A DNA stretch of 64,000 nucleotides from assembly GCF_002814235.1 (NCBI RefSeq), contig NZ_PHSU01000031.1:62001-126000 (forward strand), in the 5' to 3' direction. Positions 1 through 8,987 of the stretch are shown one piece after another. The stretch comes from Pseudomonas sp. QS1027. Lineage in GTDB: Bacteria; Pseudomonadota; Gammaproteobacteria; Pseudomonadales; Pseudomonadaceae. Both the position numbers and the translations under genes were made by a program. Position 1 is the stretch's first letter. Each line of letters begins with the position of its first letter. The notes beneath the pieces were generated by a model. It searched no databases. It was not told where the DNA came from and worked only from the letters and a program-made list of their open reading frames with translations.

Positions 1-997
1 GATTGCTGTTCCAGGAGTGCCGTGGCGAACAGCGCTCATAACGGCCGTTGGGCAACTTCTGGCGCATCAGGCCATAGTGTTCGACATAGTTCACCACTTC
101 CAGCAACGAGAACCCGTAGATGCCCTGGATCAGCAGGAAAGGAATCACCGCGCTGCCCAGCCAGAGGATCAGGCCTCCCCACATCACCACGCTGAACATC
201 CAGGCGCCGAGCACGGTGTTTTTCCAGTGCAGGGCCGGCAGCCCGAGTTTGCCCAACCGATCGCGCTCCAGGTGCCAGGCCGAACGCAGACTGTGGTACA
301 CCGAGCGCGGCAGGAACTGCCAGAAACTTTCCCCCAGTCGCGAGCTGGCCGGATCTTCCGGGGTGGCAACCCGCACGTGGTGACCACGATTGTGCTCGAC
401 GAAGAAGTGCCCATAGAAGGTCGGCGCCAGGGACAACTTCGCCAGGAACTGCTCCAGCGGCCGGGTCTTGTGTCCCAGCTCATGGGCAATGTTGATGGCA
501 ATCCCGGTGGCGGCCCCGGTGGACATCGCCATGCCCAGGTAGGTGAAGGCACTGACACTGCCATGGACCTGGGCGCGTTCGGTGATATAGGCCAGCAGGG
601 TCGCCAGTCCGCCGTGCAACGACCACGCCTCGCCGAGCCGCAACAGCCCGCCACCGATCAACCAGTCGATGCCACCCGCCGCCAGCCAGGCGGTGCTGAT
701 CATCGACAGGGTGACCAGGGCCACGCAGGTGTAGATGATCCAGCGGTAGTAGGTTTGTTTCTCCAGATCCGGAACCACGGTTTCCGGTGGATTGCTGCGG
801 TCTTCACCAAGCAGGCCGTCGATCATCGGGATCAACCCGAAGATCACCAGCACCCCGCTCCACCACAAGCACTGGATGCCCGTGGTGAGGGCGAACAGGC
901 CGGACAGGAGTGGCGTGGCCATCGGTAAAGCACCGAGCCACCACAGATGCCGCTTGCCATCGGTCCAGACGCCAGGTGCCGCCAGGGAAGCGCTCAT
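1..997 (-). CDS. alkB: Alkane 1-monooxygenase (AlkB), 3' end outside window
   Basis: Integral-membrane non-heme di-iron hydroxylase that oxidises alkanes to alcohols, using electrons from rubredoxin. The first 332 residues are present; the frame is still open at base 1. The diagnostic histidine boxes are visible: HELGHK (172-177), EHNRGHH (201-207) and NYVEHYGL (303-310), followed by HSWNS (327-331). Hydrophobic stretches near residues 20-60, 85-110, 150-170 and 260-300 fit the multi-pass topology. The ATG at 995-997 follows GGAGG with 5-nt spacing. Family members are about 400 residues, so roughly 70 residues are missing. It lies downstream of the esterase gene on the same strand, across a 242-bp AT-rich gap that may hold its own promoter. 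Confidence 0.93.
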   Translation of the reverse strand, partial: MSASLAAPGVWTDGKRHLWWLGALPMATPLLSGLFALTTGIQCLWWSGVLVIFGLIPMIDGLLGEDRSNPPETVVPDLEKQTYYRWIIYTCVALVTLSMISTAWLAAGGIDWLIGGGLLRLGEAWSLHGGLATLLAYITERAQVHGSVSAFTYLGMAMSTGAATGIAINIAHELGHKTRPLEQFLAKLSLAPTFYGHFFVEHNRGHHVRVATPEDPASSRLGESFWQFLPRSVYHSLRSAWHLERDRLGKLGLPALHWKNTVLGAWMFSVVMWGGLILWLGSAVIPFLLIQGIYGFSLLEVVNYVEHYGLMRQKLPNGRYERCSPRHSWNSN

Positions 998-1239
998 GGT
1001 AGCCTCCGCAGGATCGCAACGACACACGACCGCACATCCGACTGATGGGCAGGCAGGGAGAAAGCAAATGCGTCAGAAAGCGTTATTTTCATTATTTTAA
1101 TCGCTCAATTGCACTTTTAAAAAAAACATTCAAAACATTTTTTTAAATATTTAGCCCGATTTCGTTAGCTCGTCAACTATTTTTTTATCGAATGTTGAAT
1201 GTCGTCACGTCACGCTGGATCAACCTGCAAACCGCTCGC

Positions 1240-2232
1240 TCAGGAAGTCCCCAGCACCGGGGCCGCCAGATCCACGGCAAGACAGGGTTGCGGTTTTGCC
1301 CGCAGGGCAATGCTGCGAACCAGCTCGACCACCGGCTCCACGGCGGTGACCGGCAACATGTGCCCGGCCCCTTCGACAATCTCCAGGCACAGGCCTGGCA
1401 GCTTGCCGAGCATCGATTCGCCGTGCTTGCGGTGGCTCAGCACGCGGTCCCGGGAGCCATAGATCAGGCCCACTGGCAGCTTGAGGGAGGGATAACGCCT
1501 GACCATGTCCGGGAGATCGTCGTTCACCGTGGCGATCTCGCTGGAGGCGCAATAGAAGTTGCGGCTGCGCAAGCCCAGCAACCCACCACCGCGCTCGGCA
1601 AAGTCATGGGGCGGCGACTCGGGGGCGAATACCGCCCTGATCAGGGCCTTGCGCCCGAGCAGCCCGATGGGCGCGGCCAGGACTTGCGCAAACCAGCGTC
1701 GCAGAAACGCCGGCCTCACCCCCAACGACAGAAACACCGGGGGCAGGATGGGCTGGGGATGGGTCAAGGGCGCCACCAGTACCAGGCCGCACACCGACTG
1801 CGGATGATTCAGCGCCAGGGACAACGCCAAGGCGCCGCCGAGGGAATGGCCGAGTACCAGGGGGCGGTCGAGATCCAGTTTGCCGATGAATTCGGCGATC
1901 AGGGCGGCCTGGGCCGGGATATCGACCCCGGCGCCAGGCCTGCGGGAGGAGTAGCCGGAGCCGGGACGGTCCAGGCTGATCACCCGGAACTCTTCGCGCA
2001 AACGCGGCGACAAGGCATAGGTCAGGTTGCGTCCACAGCCGGACAGCCCATGGATCATCACCAGGGCCGGGCCGCTGCCCTCATCCACATAATGAATCCA
2101 CTCGCCGCCCACCTCGATGAAACGCCCCTCGGGCGGCACCGCGGCTTCGATGCTCCGGTTGATCCGTGAGCTGATGACCCATAGCGCGGCATTCGCCGCC
2201 GCAAAGAGTGCAACCCCAACGCCCCATCCCAT
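1240..2232 (-). CDS. Alpha/beta hydrolase (esterase/lactonase, EstF1-like)
   Basis: A 330-residue alpha/beta hydrolase with an N-terminal hydrophobic anchor (residues 3-22), an HGLSG oxyanion segment (61-65), the nucleophile elbow GHSLGG (128-133, Ser130), a late acid in YGSRDRV and the catalytic His in EGAGHM. I place the start at the ATG ending at 2232 because GAGGGG precedes it by about 7 nt; the same frame stays open further upstream but without a better start. It diverges from the Baeyer-Villiger monooxygenase gene. By recollection, a P. fluorescens cluster has an esterase active on lactones beside a BVMO and an alcohol dehydrogenase; the arrangement here matches. The likely role, hydrolysis of esters or lactones made by the neighbouring BVMO, is inferred. 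Confidence 0.85.
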   Translation of the reverse strand: MGWGVGVALFAAANAALWVISSRINRSIEAAVPPEGRFIEVGGEWIHYVDEGSGPALVMIHGLSGCGRNLTYALSPRLREEFRVISLDRPGSGYSSRRPGAGVDIPAQAALIAEFIGKLDLDRPLVLGHSLGGALALSLALNHPQSVCGLVLVAPLTHPQPILPPVFLSLGVRPAFLRRWFAQVLAAPIGLLGRKALIRAVFAPESPPHDFAERGGGLLGLRSRNFYCASSEIATVNDDLPDMVRRYPSLKLPVGLIYGSRDRVLSHRKHGESMLGKLPGLCLEIVEGAGHMLPVTAVEPVVELVRSIALRAKPQPCLAVDLAAPVLGTS

Positions 2233-2485
2233 TGCTCGCCCCTCGCATCCCTGCCCCAAGGCGCGGCGCCGGGATTGGCTGCCACCTCGAGAATCGCCTA
2301 CACCTGATGAACAGGCCCATCGGTCGGATGAGTCGCCAGGGTTCGGCAGAACACTAGCGTAGGCGATATTTTCAGGTAAGTTATTTAAATTATTTTTTAA
2401 AACATTTAATTTAATTATGCAATGCTGAGTGTTCATCCAGCGCTGCCACTCACCGGCAGGCGTTGCCACAATCGAGGTACACACC
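2233..2485. promoter_or_regulatory. Divergent control region between esterase and BVMO genes
   Basis: A 253-bp gap between two divergent genes. It holds a 9-bp inverted repeat, ATCGCCTAC at 2293-2301 and GTAGGCGAT at 2359-2367, followed by a very AT-rich stretch at about 2366-2420. The paired arms could be operator half-sites shared by both genes; no regulator gene is adjacent. Confidence 0.4.
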
Positions 2486-4036
2486 ATGAATGCGTACTCG
2501 TCACCCCCGCCAGATGGCGAAGCCGTTGATATCGCGATCATCGGCGCCGGCTTTGCCGGATTGTGCATGGCCATCCGCCTGAAGCAGGCCGGCATCAGCG
2601 ATTTCTTCGTCGCCGAACGGGCCGACAGCCTGGGCGGTACCTGGCGCGACAACCACTATCCGGGCTGCGCCTGCGATGTGCAGTCGCATGTCTACTCCTT
2701 CTCTTTCGCGCCCAATCCGCACTGGAGCCGGCAGTTTGCGCCACAGGCGGAAATCCGCGCCTATCTGGAACGTTGCGCGAAGGATTTCGGCGTCACCCCC
2801 CATCTGCATTTCGACATGGCCCTGAGCCGCGCGGTGTTCGACGAAAGCCGCCAGCGCTGGGCCCTGAGCTTTGCCAACGGGCGCCAGCTGTCGGCGCGGG
2901 TGCTGATTTCCGGCATGGGCGGACTCTCCCGCCCCGCGCTGCCGGATATTCCGGGACTGGCGGACTTCCAGGGCAAAAGCTTCCATTCCCAGCACTGGGA
3001 TCATGGCTATGCACTGGAAGGCAAACGGGTCGCGGTGATCGGCACCGGGGCCAGCGCAATCCAGTTCGTGCCACAGATCGCCCCGCGGGTCGCGCACCTG
3101 AGCCTGTTCCAGCGCACGCCACCGTGGATCCTGCCCAAGCCCGACCGTGAACTGTCGACGGCCGAACGCTGGCTGTTCCGACACCTGCCGTTTACCCAGC
3201 GCCTGGCCCGCTCGGCCATTTACTGGGCCCTGGAAAGCCGGGTGATTGCCTTCGCCCGCTATCCGAAACTGATGAAGCTGGTACAGAGAATTGCCGTGCG
3301 CCATCTGCATCGGCAGGTTGCCGCACCGACATTGCGCAAGACCCTGACGCCCGACTACACCATCGGTTGCAAGCGCATCCTGATTTCCAACGACTACTAC
3401 CCGGCACTGGCGCGCAGCCACGTGAAAGTGGTCAGCCAGGCCGTCACGCGGATCGAGGCCGATGCCGTGATCAGCGCCGACGGCGTGCGCCATCCCGTCG
3501 ACTGCCTGATCTTCGGTACCGGCTTCCAGGCCACCGAGCCCCTGCCCCGCGGCCTGATCAGCGGACGCAACGGCCTCGATGTGCTCGATGCCTGGGCCGA
3601 CGGCGCCCACGCCTACCTGGGCACCTGCCTGCCGGGCTATCCGAATTTCTTCATGATCATCGGCCCGAACACCGGGCTGGGGCACAACTCGATGATCCTG
3701 ATGATCGAGGCCCAGGTGACCTACATCCTCCAGGCCCTTGAGCAAATGCGCAGCCAGTGGATCGAAACCCTGGAGATCAAGCCCGAGGTGGAAAACCGCT
3801 ACAACGAGCGGCTCCAGCAGCAGCTCCAGCGCGCGATCTGGTCAACCGGCGGCTGTCGCAGCTGGTACCTGGACCCGCGTACCGGCAAGAACACCACCCT
3901 CTGGCCCGGCTCGACCTGGCGTTTCCGTCAGGTCACCCGCCACTTCCAGCTCAGCGACTACAAGGTCGGCGCCCGGATATCCCCCCACCCGGAACAGGCC
4001 CCCGCTCAAGCCCAAGCCCCCGGAGGCCGGCCATGA
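2486..4036 (+). CDS. Flavin-containing Baeyer-Villiger monooxygenase
   Basis: A 516-residue FAD/NADPH enzyme that inserts oxygen next to a ketone to give an ester or lactone. Motifs: FAD-binding GAGFAG (20-25), GGTWRDNHYPG (50-60, a BVMO-type motif), the BVMO fingerprint FQGKSFHSQHWD (161-172, FxGxxxHxxxW[P/D]) and the NADPH site GTGASA (186-191). The ATG at 2486 is chosen over an upstream GTG at 2429 because GAGG lies 8 nt before it and the FAD domain starts soon after. The stop overlaps the next start as ATGA, so translation of the dehydrogenase is probably coupled. The alkB/esterase/SDR context points to aliphatic ketone oxidation. An AlmA-type long-chain alkane hydroxylase is a related alternative. 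Confidence 0.9.
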   Translation: MNAYSSPPPDGEAVDIAIIGAGFAGLCMAIRLKQAGISDFFVAERADSLGGTWRDNHYPGCACDVQSHVYSFSFAPNPHWSRQFAPQAEIRAYLERCAKDFGVTPHLHFDMALSRAVFDESRQRWALSFANGRQLSARVLISGMGGLSRPALPDIPGLADFQGKSFHSQHWDHGYALEGKRVAVIGTGASAIQFVPQIAPRVAHLSLFQRTPPWILPKPDRELSTAERWLFRHLPFTQRLARSAIYWALESRVIAFARYPKLMKLVQRIAVRHLHRQVAAPTLRKTLTPDYTIGCKRILISNDYYPALARSHVKVVSQAVTRIEADAVISADGVRHPVDCLIFGTGFQATEPLPRGLISGRNGLDVLDAWADGAHAYLGTCLPGYPNFFMIIGPNTGLGHNSMILMIEAQVTYILQALEQMRSQWIETLEIKPEVENRYNERLQQQLQRAIWSTGGCRSWYLDPRTGKNTTLWPGSTWRFRQVTRHFQLSDYKVGARISPHPEQAPAQAQAPGGRP

Positions 4037-4929
4037 AAACCTTCGACGGCAAAGTCGCCGCCATTACCGGAGCCGGGGCCGGCATGGGCCGCGCCCTGGC
4101 CATTGCCTTGGCCCGCGAAGGTTGCCATCTGGCCCTGGCGGACAAGAATCCCCAAGGCCTGGCACAGACCCTGGAACTGGCCCGGGCCGCCGCACTGCTA
4201 CCGCTGCGCATGACCACCCAGGTCCTCGATGTCGCCGAACGCCAGGCCCTGTTCGACTGGGCGGCGGCCACAGCCGCCGAGCATGGCGGCGTCAACCTGG
4301 TGTTCAACAATGCCGGGGTGGCGCTGTCGAGCACCATCGAAGGCATGAGCCAGGAAGACCTCGACTGGATCGTCGGAATCAACTTCTGGGGCGTGGTCCA
4401 TGGCACCCAGGCCTTCCTGCCCTACCTCAGGCAGGCCGGCAACGGCCATATCATCAACACCTCCAGCGTGTTCGGGCTGTTCGCCCAACCGGGGATGAGC
4501 GCCTACAACGCCAGCAAGTTCGCCGTGCGCGGCTTTACCGAATCATTGCGCCAGGAGCTTGATCTGATGGACATCGGCGTCTCCGCCACTTGCGTGCACC
4601 CTGGCGGGATAAAGACCGATATCGCCCGTTCCAGCCGGATCAGCGACAACGTCAAGGGCCTGCTCATCGACAACGAGGAACAGGCCCGGGCGGATTTCGA
4701 GAAGCTGTTTATCACCGATGCCGACCAGGCCGCCCGGGTGATCCTGCGCGGCGTACGGAAAAACCGCCGACGGGTGCTGATCGGCCGCGACGCCCATGCC
4801 CTGGACCTGTTGGTGCGCCTGCTGCCCGGCGCCTATCAGGCCCTGGTGGTGTTCGTCACCCGTCAGATGTCGCCTTCGGGCAAACGCAAGCCCCGGCCCG
4901 ACGCCAGTGACGCCGGCGGTCTCAATTGA
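4033..4929 (+). CDS. Short-chain dehydrogenase/reductase
   Basis: A 298-residue classical SDR with the cofactor motif TGAGAGMG (12-19), NNAG (92-95), a catalytic Ser (144/145) and YNASK (Tyr158, Lys162). It probably interconverts a secondary alcohol and a ketone, supplying the BVMO encoded just upstream; that link is inferred from the 4-bp ATGA overlap and the cluster context. The last 25 or so residues are rich in Pro, Lys and Arg and extend beyond the usual 250-residue core. It is followed after 14 bp by the PF10118-like hydrolase gene, making a three-gene operon. Confidence 0.88.
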   Translation: MKTFDGKVAAITGAGAGMGRALAIALAREGCHLALADKNPQGLAQTLELARAAALLPLRMTTQVLDVAERQALFDWAAATAAEHGGVNLVFNNAGVALSSTIEGMSQEDLDWIVGINFWGVVHGTQAFLPYLRQAGNGHIINTSSVFGLFAQPGMSAYNASKFAVRGFTESLRQELDLMDIGVSATCVHPGGIKTDIARSSRISDNVKGLLIDNEEQARADFEKLFITDADQAARVILRGVRKNRRRVLIGRDAHALDLLVRLLPGAYQALVVFVTRQMSPSGKRKPRPDASDAGGLN

Positions 4930-4943
4930 AAGGAGTACCCGTC

Positions 4944-5771
4944 ATGCAGCCTGTACGCCGTGATGTTCGTGTCGACCTGCCCGCCGAGCGTGCCAAGGAC
5001 TGGCATGCCCAGGGGCCGTGGGTCACGCATTTCTTCAATGCCCTGTCCTTGCTGTTTCCCTCTGGCGAACTGTTCTTCATGGACAGCGTGCGCCATTACC
5101 GGGACCGGGTGCACGACCCCGAGCTCAAGCGCCAGATCCAGGGTTTCATTGGCCAGGAAGCCATGCACAGCCGCGAGCACCTGCGCTACAACGACATGCT
5201 GCAAGCCGCCGGCCTGCCGGCACACAAGCTCGACCGACGCTTGCGGATCATTCTCGACTTCCAGAAAAAGTACTTTCCGCCCGCCTTCAACCTGGGCATC
5301 ACCATTGCCCTGGAGCATTACACGGCGATGCTCGCCGACCTGATGCTGCGCGACCCGAGCCGCTTCGGCGACTCGGTCGAGGGTTATCGGCAGATGTGGA
5401 TGTGGCATGCGCTGGAGGAGACCGAGCACAAGTCGGTGGCCTTCGATGTGTGGAATGCCGCGCTCAAGCCGGGGCTGGGGCGCTACCTGATCCGTGTCGG
5501 CAGCATGCTCAGCACCACGCTGATGTTCTGGCTGGTGGTGTTCGACTTTCATGTGCGCCTGCTGATCGCCGACCGCAAGGCCGGTCATCAGCTGAAAGGT
5601 TGCTGGACCATGCTCAAGTACCTGTTCGGTCGCCGCGGCGTGTTTCCGCGTATCGCCCTGCCCTGGCTGGATTACTTCAAGCCAGGCTTCCATCCCTGGG
5701 ATCATGACAACCGCGAGCATCTGCAACGCATCGATGCCCTGGTCGAGGCAATGAATAACCAGCGCCCCTGA
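4944..5771 (+). CDS. Predicted metal-dependent hydrolase (PF10118-like)
   Basis: A 275-residue protein resembling the uncharacterised metal-dependent hydrolase family PF10118. Candidate metal ligands lie in GQEAMHSREH (70-79), in ALEHY and in WHALEETEHK. The pattern of Glu and His on predicted helices recalls ferritin-like di-metal proteins. The start at 4944 follows AAAGGAG by about 8 nt; an upstream TTG at 4926 is rejected. Members of this family often sit beside BVMO, SDR and esterase genes, as here. Its substrate is unknown; a role in the same oxidation pathway is inferred only from the operon. Confidence 0.75.
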   Translation: MQPVRRDVRVDLPAERAKDWHAQGPWVTHFFNALSLLFPSGELFFMDSVRHYRDRVHDPELKRQIQGFIGQEAMHSREHLRYNDMLQAAGLPAHKLDRRLRIILDFQKKYFPPAFNLGITIALEHYTAMLADLMLRDPSRFGDSVEGYRQMWMWHALEETEHKSVAFDVWNAALKPGLGRYLIRVGSMLSTTLMFWLVVFDFHVRLLIADRKAGHQLKGCWTMLKYLFGRRGVFPRIALPWLDYFKPGFHPWDHDNREHLQRIDALVEAMNNQRP

Positions 5772-5789
5772 GCGAAGCGCCCTGGCCTG

Positions 5790-6935
5790 TCAGTCGGGTT
5801 CTACCGGCTGGACCTGACTGGCGGTGTCGATACTCACCACCACCGACAGCCCCGGGCGCAGCCGATCGATCTCCTCCTGCCCCGGGTCGACGATGATCCG
5901 TACCGGCACCCGCTGGGCGATCTTGACGAAGTTGCCGGTGGCGTTGTCGGCCTGCAACAGGCTGAACTCCGAGCCGGTCGCCGGGGCAATGCGCTGCACC
6001 CGGCCAGTAAAGCGTCGATGATTGAGGGCATCAACGGTAAAACTCGCCGCCTGCCCCACCCGCACCGCCGCCATCTGGGTTTCCTTCATATTGGCGATCA
6101 CCCAATGCCGATCCGGCACCAGGGCCATCAACTGCGCGCCGGAGTTCACATAGGCCCCCAGCCGCACGCCAATCTGCCCCAGTTGGCCGTCCCGGGGGGC
6201 GGTGATCCGGGTATTCGACAAATCGATCCTGGCCAGCTCCACCGATGCCTCGGCGTTGGTCACCGCCGCCTCCAGGGAGCCACGGTTGACCAGCACGGTT
6301 TGCAGGTCCTGACGGGAAATATCCAGCGCCGCCTTCGCCTGGGCCACCGCCGCGTCCGTCTGGGCATGGTCGGCACGGGTCACGTCGAGCTCGCGGCGGG
6401 ACACCGAGCCATCGGCGATCAGCGCTTCGTTGCGCTTGAGGTCGGCGCTGCTCTTGAGCACCTGGGCCCGGCTGTTGTCGAGGGCCGCCTGGCGCTGGGC
6501 AATGGTCGCCTCGGCACTGCGGCGCTGTTGCAGGTTGTTGGCCAGGGCGGCCTTCTGCACGTCCAGTTGGGCCAGCGCCTGGTCCAGTCGCTGCTTATAG
6601 ATGCGGTCGTCGAGGCGCACCAGCAGCTCGCCGGCCTTGACGAACTGGAAGTCCTGCACCGGCACTTCGTACACATAACCGCTGAGCTGCGGACCGATCA
6701 GCGTCACCTGTCCGCGCACCAGGGCGTTCTCGGTGCTTTCGATGGCGCTGCCGAACGGCGGCAGCTGCCAGGCATATAGCACGATCAGCACGCCGGTGAT
6801 GGCGATCGCGGCAAAGCCCAGGGAGGAGACGATCCGCACCCCCAGGGACCTCGGCTCGGTGGACGAAGCGCCGGCCGGGGTGACCCCTTCGGGGGTGGCG
6901 GCAATGGCATTGGTCGTGGTCGCAGGTTCGCTCAT
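5790..6935 (-). CDS. HlyD-family membrane fusion protein (EmrA-like)
   Basis: A 381-residue periplasmic adaptor of a tripartite efflux pump. After a short cytoplasmic tail there is one membrane anchor (about residues 29-50), then the lipoyl-like half STENALVRGQVTLIGPQLSG, a long coiled coil rich in Ala, Gln, Leu and Arg, the second lipoyl half (ITAPRDGQLGQI) and a beta-barrel domain. Its ATG overlaps the stop of the MFS gene as ATGA (6932-6935), so the two are co-translated as a pump pair. No outer-membrane channel gene is adjacent. Its substrate cannot be read from the sequence. Confidence 0.88.
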   Translation of the reverse strand: MSEPATTTNAIAATPEGVTPAGASSTEPRSLGVRIVSSLGFAAIAITGVLIVLYAWQLPPFGSAIESTENALVRGQVTLIGPQLSGYVYEVPVQDFQFVKAGELLVRLDDRIYKQRLDQALAQLDVQKAALANNLQQRRSAEATIAQRQAALDNSRAQVLKSSADLKRNEALIADGSVSRRELDVTRADHAQTDAAVAQAKAALDISRQDLQTVLVNRGSLEAAVTNAEASVELARIDLSNTRITAPRDGQLGQIGVRLGAYVNSGAQLMALVPDRHWVIANMKETQMAAVRVGQAASFTVDALNHRRFTGRVQRIAPATGSEFSLLQADNATGNFVKIAQRVPVRIIVDPGQEEIDRLRPGLSVVVSIDTASQVQPVEPD

Positions 6936-8593
6936 CGTGAAGGGGCACCGCTGGTGAGAGTGGAAGACGGGGCGTTGCGGGCAATCTTCTTGTTCATGCT
7001 GAGCAACCACAGGCTGCGGGCGAAAATCCACAGCATGGTCAATACGGCGATCACCGCGATCAGCATGAATACATCGTTATAGGCCAGGATATTCGCTTCG
7101 CGGGTCGCCGACGCGGCCAACGCCTGCATGCCCTGGGTGGTCCGCGCCGACGGATCGAAAATCACCCCGGCATAGGCCGCACTGCTGCTTTGCAGGCGCG
7201 CGGCCACTTGCGGATCGATCAGTGTCAGGTGCTCGACGATGCTACTGGAGTGGAATTTCTCCCGCACCACCTGGAAAGTGCCCAGCAACGCGGAGCCGAT
7301 CAAGCCGCCGAGATTGTTGCAGATCCCGAACAACACCGAAAAGCTCACCAGGTTGCGCGGGTTGGTCACCACGTTGCGGGTCCCCAGGGCCATGGTCGGG
7401 CCGAGGAAAAAGGTCCCGCCGAAGGCCAGCAGGAATTGACTGGCGTACATATTGGCCGGACGTGTCAGGTTGTTGGAGAAACTGTCCATGGACGAACCAA
7501 CGGCCATCAGCGCCAGGGAAATGATCAGCGGCTTGAGCAGATGATCCGGGTGGATGGTCAGGGCGCTGACCGCCAATCCGGCGATGCTGCCCAGCAACAT
7601 CACCCCGTAGAGGCTGCGCATCTGCTCGCTGCCCATGTTCAAGGCCTGGAGAAAACCCACCGCGCCGGTGGACTGCTCCGAGAGCACCATGCGGATCAGG
7701 ATCACCGCCAGCCCCAGGCGGATCATCGCCCCGCTGCCCAGCCAGCGGGTCATCAGCATCGGGTTGCTGCGGTTGTGCTCAATGGCCAGTCCCGCGAGGA
7801 TCAGCACGATCGAGGCGGCCGAGGCCACTCCGATCCAGGGCGCCTCCAGCCACCAGTCGATCCGCCCCAGCGAGAGCACCGCACACAGCAGCGCGACACC
7901 GGTGGCGAGAATGGCGAAGGTCAGGAAATCAAGTTTTTCAAAGGTCTTGAAGCGGTCGCCCGGCGGCAGCTTGAGCAGGAACACGCAACCCAGGGCCGCC
8001 AGCGCCAGTCCCAGTTCGAACAGATACAACCCGCGCCACTCGGCGATCTGCAGCAGGTCCTCGGAAAACAGCCGGGCCAGGGGCAGCGCCAACTGCGAGG
8101 TGCCCAGCCCCAGCACCAGGGCCTTGAGCCGCCACTTCGCCGGGAAAGCCTGGATCATGTAATACAGCCCCAGGGAACTCAGGGCCGCACCGACCATGCC
8201 GTGGGCCGCCCGCACGGCAATCGCCGAACTCAGGTCATTGACGAACAGATGGCCGAAGGTCACCAGCGCATAGAGCACCAGGAACACCTCGGTGAAGGCC
8301 CGCAGCCCAAATTGCTGGCGGAACTTCACCAGCAACAGGTTCATCGAGACATTGGTCATGACATAGGCCGCCGGCAACCAGGCGATCTCCGCCGTGGTCG
8401 AGCCCAGGGCGCCTTGCAGGTACGGCAGGTTGGCGATCACCAGCGAGTTGCCGAGGCCGCCGGTCAAGGCCACCAGCAGCCCGACCATGGCATAGGCCCA
8501 GCGCTTGGGCGTGGAATGCAACGGCGTCGACGGCGATCCGGGCAGGCTGGGGCGCTCGTGGGGCTGCCAGTCGTGCGGCGCGTATTGGTTCAT
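6932..8593 (-). CDS. MFS drug efflux transporter (DHA2/EmrB-like)
   Basis: A 553-residue major facilitator with about 14 predicted membrane helices, the size typical of the 14-TM DHA2 family (EmrB, FarB). The N-terminal 30 residues are hydrophilic; the first helix begins near YAMVGLLVALTGGLGN. It is the inner-membrane proton antiporter that would pair with the HlyD-type protein encoded immediately downstream (ATGA overlap). It diverges from the arn operon across a 394-bp gap. Both gene sets concern envelope defence, but I see no evidence of shared control. Confidence 0.87.
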   Translation of the reverse strand: MNQYAPHDWQPHERPSLPGSPSTPLHSTPKRWAYAMVGLLVALTGGLGNSLVIANLPYLQGALGSTTAEIAWLPAAYVMTNVSMNLLLVKFRQQFGLRAFTEVFLVLYALVTFGHLFVNDLSSAIAVRAAHGMVGAALSSLGLYYMIQAFPAKWRLKALVLGLGTSQLALPLARLFSEDLLQIAEWRGLYLFELGLALAALGCVFLLKLPPGDRFKTFEKLDFLTFAILATGVALLCAVLSLGRIDWWLEAPWIGVASAASIVLILAGLAIEHNRSNPMLMTRWLGSGAMIRLGLAVILIRMVLSEQSTGAVGFLQALNMGSEQMRSLYGVMLLGSIAGLAVSALTIHPDHLLKPLIISLALMAVGSSMDSFSNNLTRPANMYASQFLLAFGGTFFLGPTMALGTRNVVTNPRNLVSFSVLFGICNNLGGLIGSALLGTFQVVREKFHSSSIVEHLTLIDPQVAARLQSSSAAYAGVIFDPSARTTQGMQALAASATREANILAYNDVFMLIAVIAVLTMLWIFARSLWLLSMNKKIARNAPSSTLTSGAPSR

Positions 8594-8987
8594 CGGGGCC
8601 CTGCTCCAAACACCGGAAAGCGACTCTTTTGCGCGGCTGCACAGATTACCTGAATCGCCGCTGTCTATTGAGCAAAAACAACAGGATGTTCATCTCTTCT
8701 TCATAGGCTTTTCACATTTGGGCGTTTACCGTAGAATCCTGCCCGCGCTCCGGGCCAGGGAACTGATAAAAATCATGAACATAACGCTGTTATGCAGCTT
8801 TGACATTTCATTTTTTTAGGCTTTAATCGCCGCATGTCTTTTATTACCCCTGTATCATCCCACGGTCATGCCTCTATGCTTGCCCGCATAAAAGGCATCG
8901 TTCATTGTGCCTGAGCGTTGAGTCCGGCATGCTATCGGCTGGCTTGAAGCATCGCCGCACCATTGAAACCATTCTGGAAAGAAGCCT
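8594..8987. promoter_or_regulatory. Divergent promoter region upstream of arnC
   Basis: Contains a near-consensus sigma-70 promoter pointing to arnC: TTGACA (8800-8805), 16-bp spacer, TTTAAT (8822-8827), leaving a leader of about 150 nt. Just upstream of the -35 box is a perfect inverted repeat CATAAC-GCT-GTTATG (8780-8794), a plausible operator. I found no convincing PmrA- or PhoP-type direct repeat and no remnant of an arnB gene. Confidence 0.55.

Noticed and set aside
2429..2485. N-terminal extension of the Baeyer-Villiger monooxygenase from a GTG
   Set aside because: The GTG has no ribosome binding site, and the ATG at 2486 has GAGG at good spacing.
7190..8653. Long plus-strand open frame rich in Gln, His and Arg
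   Set aside because: It lies antisense to the MFS transporter gene and its composition is that of a GC-rich shadow frame; no domain, no ribosome binding site.
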